Source: Gloeopeniophorella convolvens
Taxonomy: Eukaryota > Basidiomycota > Agaricomycetes > Russulales
Direction of reading: 5' to 3'
Length of the DNA stretch: 64,000 bases
Assembly: GCA_022496205.1 (NCBI GenBank)
Contig: WTXD01000017.1
Span: forward strand, 186,001 to 250,000
Shown piece after piece: positions 1 to 10,831 of the stretch. Positions within the stretch are counted from its first letter, which is position 1; the number at the start of each line of letters is the position of its first letter. Made by a program: the position numbers and the translations under genes. The notes beneath the pieces are model-generated. The model made no database searches. It was not told where the DNA came from and saw only the letters and a list, made by a program, of their open reading frames with translations.

Positions 1-186
1 TTGATGACAACGAAGCTGCAACCTCAATCGCTCTGGGGACCCAAGGAGAACTTGTCTCCAGCGGCGACAAACGTGGGCTAGCGCGTACCACAGCCATGGC
101 TCGTTCCAGAACTTCCCTTGATGAACCGCCATTCGATAGCAGTCGAATATTTCAAGGAGCACCTCGTCGGGGAAAACGTCGATGGT
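1..186 (-). CDS. F-box protein, N-terminal part, cut by the left window edge
   Basis: The reverse strand reads an F-box start (FPDEVLLEIFDCYR, then AHVCRRWRQVLLGSPERL) with no stop up to the window edge. F-box domains recruit substrates to SCF ubiquitin ligases through Skp1. The segment is closely similar to the F-box start at about 6950-7140, so the two are paralogues. No ATG lies directly upstream of the conserved part, so a short first exon beyond about 190 is possible. Only the first roughly 60 residues are visible, and whether the gene is intact cannot be judged. Confidence 0.6.
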
Positions 187-664
187 AGTTCTTCCTTTAC
201 CGTGACACGTCAGAAGTTGCGGCAAGATGACCGGAGACTGGACATTGTCGTACCATTTACGGGAATCTTGCCAGAGTAGGTAACCATCCACAACTCTGAA
301 GAGAAGGATCTAGCAACAGACGAAGAGCCCAGCTCTGCTGCCCAAGTCCAAGTCAGCGTTCACGTTCCGAGACGAGTTTGAGGGCCCAGCAGTCCAGCGC
401 TTCCGTTGCAACGGATACAGCAGCCGGAAATTGCCGGTTGCGTGCCTGGACTCTTCGGAGCCGGTGGCTCTGTCAGAGCGCATTGAACGCAGCGTACGAC
501 TATAGGCCACAATTGCTCCTTGCCAAAAGACATGGGATGCTTATCGCTACAATATGGAGGCTCTGTACCAAATGGAATAGCAGGAAGAAGTGACAATTCC
601 TGAGCGGCTCTATGTAGAGTTGCGCTCATCGTGGCTATATAAAGACAAGAACCTCGTTGTCGCG

Positions 665-1060
665 TCATACCTTCTCCGCGAGGCTCCGGCGCTTCTTCGA
701 ATATTGCTTCAAATGGGCTCCCCGTGCGGCTAGAGAGAACGTGCCATTCGAGAGGGCAAATCCCTCTGAGCGGAGATCATGGACGCCCTGTTTGATTCGC
801 TCGAGCTCCCCACACATTTCTTGCGCTTGTCTTAAGAGTTCATCGCACTCGCAGAGCTGCTTCTCCATTGATGCGAACATCTGAGTTGAACTCTTACTGC
901 ATGCTGCGTCGTCTTCGAAGTACGTCGGCGGGTCGTCATAACCTGATTGAGACGCGTCACGCGTCATGAGTGAGCCCACGGACACGGCGCAAGTGTCACT
1001 GCAACGACGTAGCATACCTCCCATCCCATTGATGCGACCTTCGGAGGTCGTGGCGTCCAT
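665..1060 (-). CDS. Small hypothetical protein with coiled-coil stretch (131 aa)
   Basis: An uninterrupted reading frame from an ATG at 1060 to a stop at 665 encodes about 131 residues. The middle (ASMEKQLCECDELLRQAQEM and the following GELERIKQGVHDLR) has heptad-like leucine and charge spacing suggestive of a coiled coil. The end is basic (KKRRSLAEKV). It sits in the part of duplication copy A that is missing from copy B. No family was recognised. It may be a real small gene or a chance frame. The ordered hydrophobic pattern is the only argument for it. Confidence 0.3.
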   Translation of the reverse strand: MDATTSEGRINGMGGMLRRCSDTCAVSVGSLMTRDASQSGYDDPPTYFEDDAACSKSSTQMFASMEKQLCECDELLRQAQEMCGELERIKQGVHDLRSEGFALSNGTFSLAARGAHLKQYSKKRRSLAEKV

Positions 1061-1127
1061 TTTCAATTACACAGGTGGGATGCGATGCTCGGAATGCCGG
1101 AGGCAGAAACAGTGAGGGTGCGCAGGC

Positions 1128-1403
1128 TTACATGCCCTGTTCGTTGTGGAACACAATTGAGATCGAGTGACATATTCTGGGGATGCTGGTGAGCTCCCCA
1201 CCAACGGCGTGAGCAGACAACAATGTGGCTTCGACAACAGTAGTCGGTACGGCCCGAACAAGACTGACAGCCCAAGAGTGAGTTGCCCGATTGCTGCTGT
1301 TGTTCCCTCGGTCCCTGGCCTGATGGACTATGAGGTCGAGCTCCGGGATCAGCGGGCTGAAATCGCGCTCGTACCTTCGAAGCTCGGCTTCCGCGCAGCC
1401 CAT
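1128..1403 (-). other. Conserved reading frame shared by both duplication copies (hypothetical)
   Basis: This minus-strand frame reads MGCAEAELRRYERDF... with LDLIVHQARDRG and SNRATHSWAVSLVR. Its counterpart at 7734-7946 reads MGCAASKYERDL... with LDLIVHQARDRE and SNRDTQSCAVSLVR. The frame has stayed open in both copies across this core, which hints at past coding function, but the C-terminal halves diverge completely. No known domain is recognised. It could be an exon of an unrecognised gene or a relic. Confidence 0.25.
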
Positions 1404-2175
1404 AACAAAGTCACGTATCCAGGATCGGAAAGCGCCACGATGCTACTACGCAAACGTTCAGGTGTCCTCCCCGTGAGGGAAATTCCACGAGCCACGCCAA
1501 CCGGTGCGCATGCACGCTATAGAGAGAATGCAGAGGCATATACAGGGACGCAAGATGACAGACGCAAACCGGGAGCAGCCGCGATCTCTCGTAAGCTGCA
1601 GAATCACGTATAGCTGGAAAAGGTTGGTAGATGATCAATGACTGAGCACAAAGCCTAAGCATTTGTGCCAGTGCCTCAGAAGCAGCTGGCAGAAGACGTG
1701 AAACGAGTTAAAGTTCGGAATTGGGTGACATGCACCCGTTTTGTCCCATGTCAGGCATAGCAAACACAGGAAATGCGGAGACGGGGCGGGAAACACGGAG
1801 ACAGGAGTGAGAAGAAAAGCAGGCTCGACGGTGGCGGCATGCACAGACTCCAGGTGGACTCGGCCCGGAGGAGTTGTTTGGGACTGTTTGGGGCCTTGGG
1901 CCCTGCGATCGCCAGTCTCCGTTGCTGACCTCATCCGATCACGGAAGACAGTCGCGATGCGTTGAGGCGATCCGCCAGGATCCGCTGATCCTCGGCTTGC
2001 GGGCATTGGAATTTGGAAGCTGAAGTTGGCCGCGTCGCCGAATCTCAGACACTGGATGGTATCGTATGATGGGGGTCACCGGTCACGGTCGATAGGTGGT
2101 CGACCCAGACGACTCCTGTCACCCTGCTCTGTATTGGGTGCTTGTTTTCCACCAACGGGATTCCCACTGTTGCCA

Positions 2176-2583
2176 TGAACTCCTGCTCTGATATTGATTC
2201 CTCATCCTCCGAGCACGGATCTCCAGCCCTTATCGACGCAGCAGCAGCACGCGGGCTGAAGCTGAAGGCCTAACAAAACACAAACGACAAGAACTCCACC
2301 TTTGTGCAAACAGTTTCAGCTTCCGGAAAGTACGTTGAGACCGAAGGGCTGCCTCGTCATGTGCGTGAGTCCGTGTCACGCCATACTTCTTGCGCCACAT
2401 TCAACGCTTTTAGCAGTAATACACCGTATTGAGGAAGTGCTTGACGTGCTCGATGACGTCGGTCAAGAGGATCAGGATCTGCGTAGTCGCATCAAGGAAC
2501 TCGTTCGCACTAGACAAACGATACCAGCGGTTCCAGAAGCAGACCCGGCGGCGCCCAGGTTGGACTCTGGAAGTGGATTTTGA
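2176..2583 (+). pseudogene. Broken paralogue of the bHLH-like gene at 17.2-17.7 kb
   Basis: Translation from the ATG at 2176 gives MNSCSDIDSSSSEHGSP..., matching the start of the minus-strand gene at 17198-17706 (MNSYPDNSSSPEPRSP). After LKLKA a TAA stop replaces the CAG of the partner. The following segment is 2 nt shorter, so the match resumes in another frame (LCKQFQLPESTLRPK against LWKQLELPGNTFRPK). A matching intron position and a second exon (HRIEEVLDVLDDVGQ, then LRSRIKELVRTRQTIP) follow. Stop plus frameshift make this a pseudogene copy rather than a simple sequencing slip. Confidence 0.65.
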
Positions 2584-3139
2584 ACCCGACATATACAGAT
2601 GCATGTCAGTGAATCAGAGCCTGAATCAGGGCGTGCTCGCGCCTCAGCTCCCCGCGAAGGCGACCATGGTGCAAGAGAACACCCCCATGATCGCAACGAT
2701 TCGATTTTATCAGCAGAATCAGTTGGTACTAGAAAGTGGTATGTTGCGAGCATTTCATCGGACTGTGAAAGGAAACATGGCTGATCAGGCCAGCGTGTAT
2801 ATTATTCTCTACAACACGTACTGATTGACGGTCGGTCGCCAAAGCATTGGCTCGAAATAGGACTGGATCATCGTCGATCTGCGTGTTCAAGTTTTCCCCG
2901 AACCATCTTCAAGTCCTGGAAAATGGACGAAGTGCCTCTCACCGAAACTAGGACGCGGGGTGGCTCACTCATCAAATACACCGACAACAGGAATTTGGAA
3001 TTACACGCATGGGTTTCAAGAAAGCCTATGCTACGCGACAAAAAAACATTATTGGTACGAGTTGCATCCGAACCGATTCTTTCTCTAAGTACGGAGGCGT
3101 CACCCAGCGAGCGATGCACCAACGTCAAAGATTCACCGA

Positions 3140-4412
3140 TTACCAACCAGATTCATCGACAAGCCGGGGCCCGATGCCCTCCCGAAGTCCCTTTGGCATC
3201 AACATCGTCCAGCGCGTCTGTTGAATGCCAATGCCCTTCGTCCCGAAGTACCGCTCGGTCTCAAATTGCCAGTAATCGTTCCCTCTCACCCAGAGTCCGA
3301 GCCCATCCACGTACTGGGCCACTTCCGCGTCGATCGGCTCTCCGAACTTGGGAAGCTTGTTCTCGTAGAGATCCATGAATCGCGCAACAACCCCTTGTGA
3401 TACTCGGCGACCCAGTCCATACCACCTTGGACGTCAGTACTGTGGTTCTGCATGATAATATTTACAGTATTGTGGGGGTCGTCCTCGCGTGCCTGCTCCA
3501 AGTTGTACGATGCGACATCCTGTGTCAGATAGAGGTATGGGGTCAGCCTCGTTCGGCAGCTCCTTGCACTGATCGCTTACGTTGCCGAGCGTGATCATCT
3601 GGGCAGCCAGAGTTGTCAACTGCTCGATGATGGGGTGATGAATGACTTCGTCCGGAAGGTTTATGTCCAGCTCGATGAGCGCGAGGCACGGTCTGATAGC
3701 GGAGGCCCAGGTGCGCAATTTCAAGAAGTCTTGGACGTCCCGGGTATGCTTACGATTCCTGTCCACGGCTTGCTCTACCACAGCGTCGAGGTACCGGTCA
3801 AGGATCTCGATGAAGTGCTTCTGACATTGAGGGCTGGCCGTCTCGATGCCGAGTTCCCAGTACCTGAGCCACATGGGAAAGGGAAGTGTCACTTTCGTAG
3901 ATGAGCGTACATCAAGCGCATCACTTACGAACGGGCGACTTCGCCGCCGATCCATTCGCCTTTGGTCGCGGGGTGTGGGGGTTACGCGTAGCATCCTTGA
4001 AGATCTCTGCCATGCGTCGGGCTTCATCCCCATCTGCGGCGTCGGTGTGCTCGTCGAACATGGACAGTGCATTAATCAGATCACAGGATGTGCGCAACCG
4101 AGCTATACATATGATCAGACACCTCGTGGCACTAAACCGCGAGACCAACCCCTATCGAAGAGAGGATGTCCGAGGGCCGCGAGGAGGCCTATTCACACGT
4201 GAGTCAGTGCAGCATTGAGATGACCAGCTGCGACACTTACTGAAGTTGCAGCGGTCAAAAGCATGTTGAGCCTTGGGTCCAAAGGCCCCAAAGCTCCTCA
4301 TCCAAGCCTCGGATTCAACCCTCACCTCTTGATAGTAAGGGTTGATGAGGCGGTCCTCCCACTTCCAATACTTCAACAGATCCGGGATGTAGAACTTCTG
4401 AGGCATGTTCAA
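3140..4412 (-). CDS. Sesquiterpene synthase (trichodiene/protoilludene-synthase type), frame broken twice
   Basis: Such enzymes cyclise farnesyl diphosphate to a sesquiterpene in the cytosol. The start [16 protein letters not shown] and the order of motifs fit the basidiomycete family: aspartate-rich FDEHTD, the NSE metal-binding motif NDVASYNLE (formed across a 67-nt intron), and the late ERYFG. Introns begin with GTAAGTG (near 4242), GTTGGT (near 4155), GTAAGTG (near 3926) and GTAAGC (near 3578). Two single-base losses break the frame: near 3958-3961 (RPK then GEWIGGEV) and near 3379-3381 (GLLRD then FMDLYENK). All other motifs remain, so this is either a young pseudogene or an assembly error. 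No P450 or other pathway gene is adjacent. Confidence 0.8.
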
Positions 4413-5582
4413 TGGCAGGCAGTTGAAAGCGAGGCTCGGAGAGAGGTAATGTGGAACAGTGAATTATGGTATCCTTTCATATCCAAGCTCTTATATCTGT
4501 TTCGTGACGACTTGCTTTTGATCCTCTCAGTAATTCAAGTGGCAGCTAGCGCCGCCGACCGGCGGCGACTCGTTTCCTTGTTTTTTGTTCATTTCCGTGC
4601 ACCTTCAATGGGGTAGCGGTGTACCCCAGCTAGGTTGCCACAAGGGTCTCCGTCGTTCCTGGCCAGGCGAAGTCAATGCCTAGTAGCATGATTTCGAGAA
4701 AGGTTCAGATCCAGTATGGTCATCGACTCGACTCGGCAAAAGGTGTAGGCGTAGTAGCCATCACCAAAACCCGAAACTTCTTGCGGGCCCTTGCGTCCCG
4801 GAGGGGCTCCGGGTCCGGTTATCGCGCCTGGTATAGCCATGTACTGTACCTCCCGGATGGAGATTTTGTCGGTGGCCAAGCTCGGGAAAGCTCGGGTATT
4901 TGTGAGATCGAAACTGTGAGATGAGACCCAGTTATTGTTGGAAAAGAACGTTCGTATTCGTTTTGACTTTCGCTTCGTGGCGCGCGCAGTCATTCCCTTC
5001 GTGTTAACTTTACAACCCGGGCCGCCGGACCGGGGTTTCGACTTGTGCTCAGGCTTTCGCGCACGTTTTGGCCTCGGTGTGAGGCCCATACCTTTATCTC
5101 CATTGGACCGATCGCTTTGGTACTGTACTCGAGTACAGTTGTGATGGCCGGGGGTCAAGCCGCTGTCCCGAAAAATTTCTCCCTCAGTTCCGTGTCTACT
5201 AGAGCGCGCGAGACTGAGGTGAGCTATAGTACCAATATTGCTTGTATTCACTTGTACTCACTCACCTAGACGGCGGATCTATCTGCTTACAGCTAGAATC
5301 AGAACGTTAGGCCCCGCGTCGATGACCGGGTACCGCATCCAGAAGATATCATCGCCCACACAAAGTACGCGCGTGGTGCTGGCAGACAGGTCTGCGAATA
5401 GGACCTCGTGAGACTGAAAGATGAAGTTAGACACGAGCTCGTCTCCGCCGCGAAATCCAGGGAAACACGCATACCGGCGACGACTCCATCAACTGAGAGA
5501 TGTTACAGCTAGAAACTTCGGAGCTCTCTACGTCGCGCCTCGTAGGCTCTTCTTGATCTCCCTGTGGTCCAAGATATCAGCA
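4413..5582. other. Sparse region with possible exons of an unrecognised minus-strand gene
   Basis: Between the terpene synthase and the broken F-box gene no family is recognised. On the minus strand about 5290-5490 reads RRRYACFPGFRGGDELVSNF, later HEVLFADLSASTTRV and DDIFWMRYPVIDAGPNV, and ends at a good GTAAGC donor near 5297. A plausible downstream exon reads ALVDTELREKFFGTAA and ends in a stop near 5155. These look coding in composition but have no assignable start. A separate minus-strand frame at 4673-5251 overlaps them and is probably spurious. Confidence 0.25.
5122..5139. repeat. Perfect 18-bp palindrome
   Basis: The sequence ACTGTACTCGAGTACAGT equals its own reverse complement, centred on an XhoI-like CTCGAG. 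It could be a dimeric transcription-factor site or chance. Nothing around it decides. Confidence 0.4.
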
Positions 5583-7138
5583 TCAGAGCCATGGATTGGA
5601 GTTGCTCGTTACCTCTCCCCGCTGCCAGGGAACGTACTCGACCTCCACAGGGCGGCCGAGGGCTGCACGCATCAAAACGAAACGGCGGAGCACTGAAGGG
5701 ATCTTGTGCGTGCATACCGCGTCAAGGTCATCCGGATCGCCGAGGCGATAGCCGATGACGTGAAGGTGGGGGACCAGGCCCGGCTTGGCACCAAGGCGAC
5801 GTAATGCTGCACCAGTCTTGGCAGTCGGGAACGTGTCGGCGCCCACGTCCAGCCATGTGATGCCGCTGAAGGTCGATAGCAGGGCGCCCCAGTTGTGGTC
5901 TTCATCAGGATATGCCGCGAATGGATCAAGAAAGCCCACACCGAGGACGTCTTCCCGAATCGACAGCCGCTGCACGGTGGAAAGCGCAGATGTTAGCTGG
6001 CTGCAAAGATCGCCGAAGTTCCATACATCGGCTGGCATATTGCCTTCTGGTAGGCCAATGGCTACAACCTGAATGCTTCGATGGTCAGGAGAGGAAGGAG
6101 GTCCGACATGGGCGTCGAGGGTTATGTTTGTGCTATCGACGAGTATGGACGCGGTGGTGGGCCTGAGGTCTTGCCAGCCGGAGCAAAAACGGGCGAGAAA
6201 CGTGATCATCTCTGAGGGTATACTTGAAGGATCGCAGGTTTGGCGCTTCGATTCGGGACAATAGCACGTCGATGCCGGCGAACCGACCGTCGAAAGAAAA
6301 GGAGGAGAGTGCCGGGAGAGTGATGAGTGGACTAGCACTGGCAGGCCGCACGTCCGGTTTATGATATTCATTTCGGTGATTGAATGTCATAGACAAGCGT
6401 TCCAGCAGAGGCATCGTTTGTAGATGCTCGACGAGTTCGACCGGGAAGAGTCGTGTTATGTTGGCCTCTTCAAGACGCTCGTGGAACTCGAGTTCGACAA
6501 GATTTGGGGCATGAAATAGCGGGCACAGGACACCCAATAAGCGCAGAGATTGATCATTGGAGTCGGGGTGCGCCTTCGGAAAGAAACGATTTGGGGAGTT
6601 CGGTGTCAAACTCGGACTCGAGATGTAGCGTTTCGAGTTTTGGAGCGGCGTTCGAATCATCCGAACGCATCACAGAGCGAAGCCTCGTCAACGGGTCGCG
6701 ACCTTTATCAGGGCGGATGAGTATGTTGACCGCTCGATTGATATGTATGAGTCCCAGGATTGCGCCATACGTCTTCCCTGGCCAGGTCTCATCGTCAAGG
6801 TCGGCGAATTCGTCAAAGTCGTCGGGAGTATGTCCGGACTCAGTGGGGCTGCTGCCGTCCTGTTCAGTTTCAGGTTGATAGTCGATGGTGAGCGGGAGCG
6901 GGGGCGAGCCCCGCAGCATACGGCACGCAGCCTTCCATCTTTGGTGAAAGCGAAGCTGCAACTTCAATCGCTCCGGGGCCCCTAGAAGAATTTGTCTCCA
7001 GCGGCGACAGACGTGGGCTAGCGTGTACCATGGCCATGGTTCATTCCAGAACCTCCCCTGGTGAACCGCCAGCCGGTAGCAGTCGAAGACTTCAAGGAGA
7101 ACCTCGTTGGGGAAAACGTCGATGGTGCCAGTTTGTCC
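5583..7138 (-). pseudogene. F-box leucine-rich-type protein, frame broken
   Basis: The N-terminus (IDVFPNEVLLEVFDCYR, AHVCRRWRQILLGAPERL) is an F-box. The rest has the hydrophobic LRR-like pattern common to basidiomycete F-box proteins (APKLETLHLESEF, APNLVELEFHERLEE, FPAL/LPALSSFSF-type strands). Three frames must be joined: the first ends after GAPRLQ near 6550 and continues as SLRLLGVLCPLF, and the second changes near 6205 before LARFCSGWQDL. The first break is explained by one extra base or a 7-nt insertion around tgatcat. There is no ATG directly upstream of the F-box. It is paralogous to the left-edge fragment. Call it a pseudogene unless the indels prove to be assembly errors. Confidence 0.6.
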
Positions 7139-8210
7139 TAACACCGTGACACGTCAGAAGCGGTGGCAGCAAGATGGTGGGAGACTAGACATTGTCGTAC
7201 CATCTACAGGAATCTTGCCAGAGCGCTGGTTGAGCATCCCCAACCTTGAGCAGGACGATCGTGTGACGGGATTGAGCAGCAGATGGAGGGCCCAGTGGCT
7301 CTGCTGTCCAAGCTCGAGTCGACGTTCGACGAGTCCGAGAGGGCCCAGCGCCCAACCGGCGCCTTGTATTCAAAGAGGCCGTCACCAGCCAGCGCTTCTG
7401 CAGTACAACATGCCGGCGATGATATAGCACCGTGCGGCCGGCAACTTGAACTGCCGTTGCGTGCCCTGACGCTTCGGAGCCGTGGGCCAGAACGCGAACG
7501 CAGCTACGACTGTGATCCAGAGTCACCGCCCCTTGCCAAAAAAAACTTAGATGACGATAACTACATTAGAGAGGCTCTGTACTAAGGGTTATAGCAGGAG
7601 GAGGAGCGAATTGCGCTTCATCGTGACCGGACAAGAGACAAATTAAGCCTCTAGTATGTCGCGTAAACCTGCCGCTCTGCAAGGCTGCGCCCCTTCGTGT
7701 ACCTGCCAAGAGGGGAGGTCCTTTTATGTGGGATCATAGGCGGGCTGTTTGATTCGCTTGAATTCCCCAGCAATGGCGTGAGGTGTAGCATCGACAACAG
7801 TCGACCCGAACAAGGCTCACTGCGCAAGATTGAGTGTCCCGATTGCTCCCGTCGTTCTCTCGGTCCCTGGCCTGATGGACTATAAGGTCGAGGCCCAGGA
7901 TCAGCGAGGTGAGATCGCGCTCGTACTTCGAAGCTGCACAGCCCATAACGAAGCCACGTGTCCAGGCGTCCTCCCCGTGACGGAAACTTCGCGAGCTACG
8001 CTAACCGGTGCACGCAGAGGGAATACAGAGGCATATACAGGGATGCAAGATGACAGAGGTAAATGGACTGAGAACAGCTGCGACCCATCGGAACAGCTGC
8101 GGAATCACGTATAGCTGGAAAAGGTTGGCAGATGACTGAGCACAAAGCCCAAGCATTGGTGCCAAGGGCCCAGAAGCGCCAGAAGACGTGGAACGCGTTC
8201 ATTGCCCTCG
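6925..8210. repeat. Segmental duplication, copy B (partner at about 1-1700)
   Basis: Direct-orientation partner of copy A about 7 kb away. It contains the start of the broken F-box gene, the conserved frame at 7734-7946 and the shared tail near 8090-8170 (ctgagcacaaagcccaagcatt-like). It lacks the roughly 450-bp segment with the small ORF seen in copy A. No gene other than the F-box start and the conserved frame is recognised at 7140-8420. Confidence 0.6.
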
Positions 8211-8426
8211 AGCAGGCATCCATGATCGGATTGTGGGGCTGCCTCTGAGACGTGGTCCAAGACACAGAACCTCGAAAGCTCCCGCCAAGGGTCGAACGTG
8301 TTTGGGTAAGCGTGGGAACGATTTGCCGGTTGGGGCGAGAGGGGGGGGGGAGATTTCAAGTGCTCTGGCGTTGGCGAAGGCAGCTTGACCTCGAACCACG
8401 ACGACGGCCCTAGTTGCAGATGGAAG

Positions 8427-10242
8427 ATGAACACGCTCTGGGTCCCCGTCCCCGTCGCCCTCTTCTTCCGCAGGGTCGTCAACGTCCTCTCCACCGTCTC
8501 CATCACACACCACTACCTCCTCCCCCGCGAGCCCGCGCACCCGGAGCCCGCGCCTGTGCCCCTGCCCGCGGGGCGCGCCAGCGCCCTGCGCCGCCTCGAT
8601 GAGCTCTGGCGCAGCGCAGACGCCGCCGCCGGCGCGGGCATCCCGCCGCTCCGCGCGCGCATGGAGACCCGCCTCGACAGCATCCTGAACGGTACGCTCG
8701 CGACGTGGCGCTACGTCCCTCCTGCTCCTGACTCCCCCCCGCCCCAGCCTCCTCCCTCTCGATACCCTGGCTGCGCTGGCCCCGCGCCTTTCCCTCTTCC
8801 GCCTACACACAAGGCCGCCACCGAGCTGCAGCAGAACGACGCGCGCGGGCGGGCGGCTGCCCCCGCCCCCGTCACGCCGCCGCGAGCCCGAACCCGAGCG
8901 CGAGCGTGAGCGCGGCGCGATCCACGCGCTGATGGCGAACCCGGTGCTCTACGACCCGCTGCGCGCCCCGCGCTTCCCGATTGTGCTCTGCCACGGTACG
9001 TTCCACCCGCTCCCCAGGCACAGACGGTGCGCTCACGCGGCGCGCAGGGCTGTACGGCTTTGACGTGCGCGGGCCCGCCGCATTCCCGCGGCTGCGGATG
9101 CACTACTGGTCGCGCATCCTCGGCATCCTGCGGCGCACCGTCGGCGCAGAGGTGCTCGTGACGAGCGTGCCGGGCACGGGCAGCGTCGCGGCGCGCGCGG
9201 AGGCGCTCGACCGTTCCTGCGCGCCAAGGCGCCCGGGCGCGGGCTGAATTTCCTCGCGCACTCGATGGGCGGGTTGGACTGCCGCCAGCTGATCACGCAT
9301 ATACGCCCGACGGAGTAGCGCCGCTGTCGCTGACCACGATCGGGACGCCGCACCGCGGGAGCCCGTTTATGGACTGGTGCAAGGTGCGTGCGATGGCTCG
9401 GGGGAGGGGGAGGCTGGTTGGCTGATGGTGTGCAGGAGTACCTCGGTCTTGGGCGCGCGCAGCCTGAAGGGGAGGGGCGCGTCGCCGCAGTGGCGGCAGC
9501 CGAGACGGCACACGCCGTCGCCGCAGCCGCAGAGGCCACAAGCGCAGCCAAGGCCAAGGCCACCCCCGCCGACAAAGACCGGCCCGGGCTCTCGCTCGCC
9601 GCGCTCCCGTCCTCCTTCACGGCGCTCCTGCTGGGCATGTTCGACTCGCCCGCATACGCAAACCTGACGACGTCCTACCTGAACGACGTGTTCAACCCCG
9701 CGACGCCGGACGACCCGCGCGTGCGCTACTTCAGCATCGCAGGGCGCAGCGGCGCGCTGGGCGTGTGGCACCCGCTGTGGCTGCCGAAGCTCGTGCTGGA
9801 CGGCGCGGACGGCGGCGCGGGGAACGACGGGCTGGTGAGCGTCGCGTCGGCGCGGTGGGGCGAGTTCCTCGGCGCGATCGAGGGCACGGACCACTGGGCG
9901 CTGCGCGGGGCGAGCGGGATCGAGCTCGGCGCGGGCGGCGACGCGTGGGGGCTGGGCGACTGGGGCCGGTTTGTGCGCGCGCTCGGGCGCGCGGAGGGCC
10001 GGGCGGAGGGCGGGGCTGCGGGTCCGGGGGCGGACGACGCGCTGCGCTCGGCGACGGACCGGCTGTCGGCGGTGGTGGACTGGATCGTGGAGCAGGTGCC
10101 GGGGGGCGCGCGGGCGTTTGGGGGCGGCGGGGGCGAGCAGCAGGCGCAGGTGCAGAGGCGGCGGAGCGACCTTGCGACGAAGGAGGACCTCGAGCGGCTG
10201 TATGTCGCGCTGTCGCGGAAGCTATACGACGAGGGTCTGTAG
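8427..10242 (+). CDS. Triacylglycerol lipase, alpha/beta hydrolase (Tgl2-like), frame broken twice
   Basis: The protein matches the fungal Tgl2/bacterial-lipase-like family that hydrolyses acylglycerols. Visible elements are the N-terminal MNTLWVPVPVALFFRR, the HG oxyanion turn (IVLCHG then LYGFDVRG across an intron near 8994-9049), the nucleophile elbow AHSMGGLDCR near 9257, the acid in NDGLVSVASARWG and the histidine in GTDHWALRG. The C-terminus ends YVALSRKLYDEGL. An intron ends with GTGCAG before EYLGLG near 9434. Two single-base losses interrupt the frame: near 9213-9216 (EALDR then FLRAKAPGRG) and near 9313-9318 (HIRPTE then APLSLTT). The triad is complete, so function is lost only if the indels are real. 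The splice joining the first exon near 8690 was not resolved. Confidence 0.75.
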
Positions 10243-10746
10243 GCGCAGGATACTTGGAATGTACTTTGTAATGAGGCGCGTAATAAGTAGTCACACGTGC
10301 GATGCAGACTTGCGCGCAGGGCAGATAATCGTCGCACTGTATAAGTAGTACGTATACTCAGCAAGTACAACCGTACGTGTACATGTGCCTCAAAAGTCGG
10401 TTCCTGGGTGATAGGTCGTGATTGCGAGATATGGCAACTCCATGGCAATCCGAGTGCACGTCGTTCGCACACGCACGTTGAGCCGCGTGGGTTGCGTTCC
10501 TTCTGGGATGGACCGTCTCGCGGCGTCGGATGTCCTCGTTGGCGCCGGGAGACCACATGGCGAGAGGAAGGGGCCCCAAACATCATCATCATCGGTGCAT
10601 CGGTTCATCGGCTCAGGGGCGCGACGTGTGCCCCAGCGGGGCGAGATCAGTCCCGCAGCACCGGGACAATATACCGTCATCGTTGCGTGCGAGTCCCCTT
10701 GTGTCGACGAGGAGAGAGCGGTCGTGCAGATGACGAACGCGATTTA

Positions 10747-10755
10747 CATATAAAG
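10747..10755 (+). promoter_or_regulatory. TATA-like box of the SDR gene
   Basis: CATATAAAG lies about 77 nt upstream of the ATG at 10832, followed by pyrimidine-rich leader sequence (tcttcccttctcctctcccattctct). The placement fits a fungal core promoter. This is inference from sequence only. Confidence 0.4.
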
Positions 10756-10831
10756 CACCCTAATAATAATCAACATCGATCAACCTCGCTCTTCCCTTCT
10801 CCTCTCCCATTCTCTCTAATAGCTTAGCACA

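Larger units (their letters stand above)
1..1700. repeat. Segmental duplication, copy A (partner at about 6925-8210)
   Basis: This stretch aligns collinearly and in the same orientation with about 6925-8210. Shared anchors are the F-box start (1-186 against about 6950-7140), the string gacattgtcgtacca (243 against 7189), gaggctctgtac (558 against 7569), a conserved minus-strand reading frame (1128-1403 against 7734-7946, sharing LDLIVHQARDR) and ggaatcacgtatagctggaa-type sequence near 1600 and 8100. Divergence is considerable, with many substitutions and indels. Copy A carries extra sequence at about 600-1070 that copy B lacks. The exact ends were judged by eye. Confidence 0.65.
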
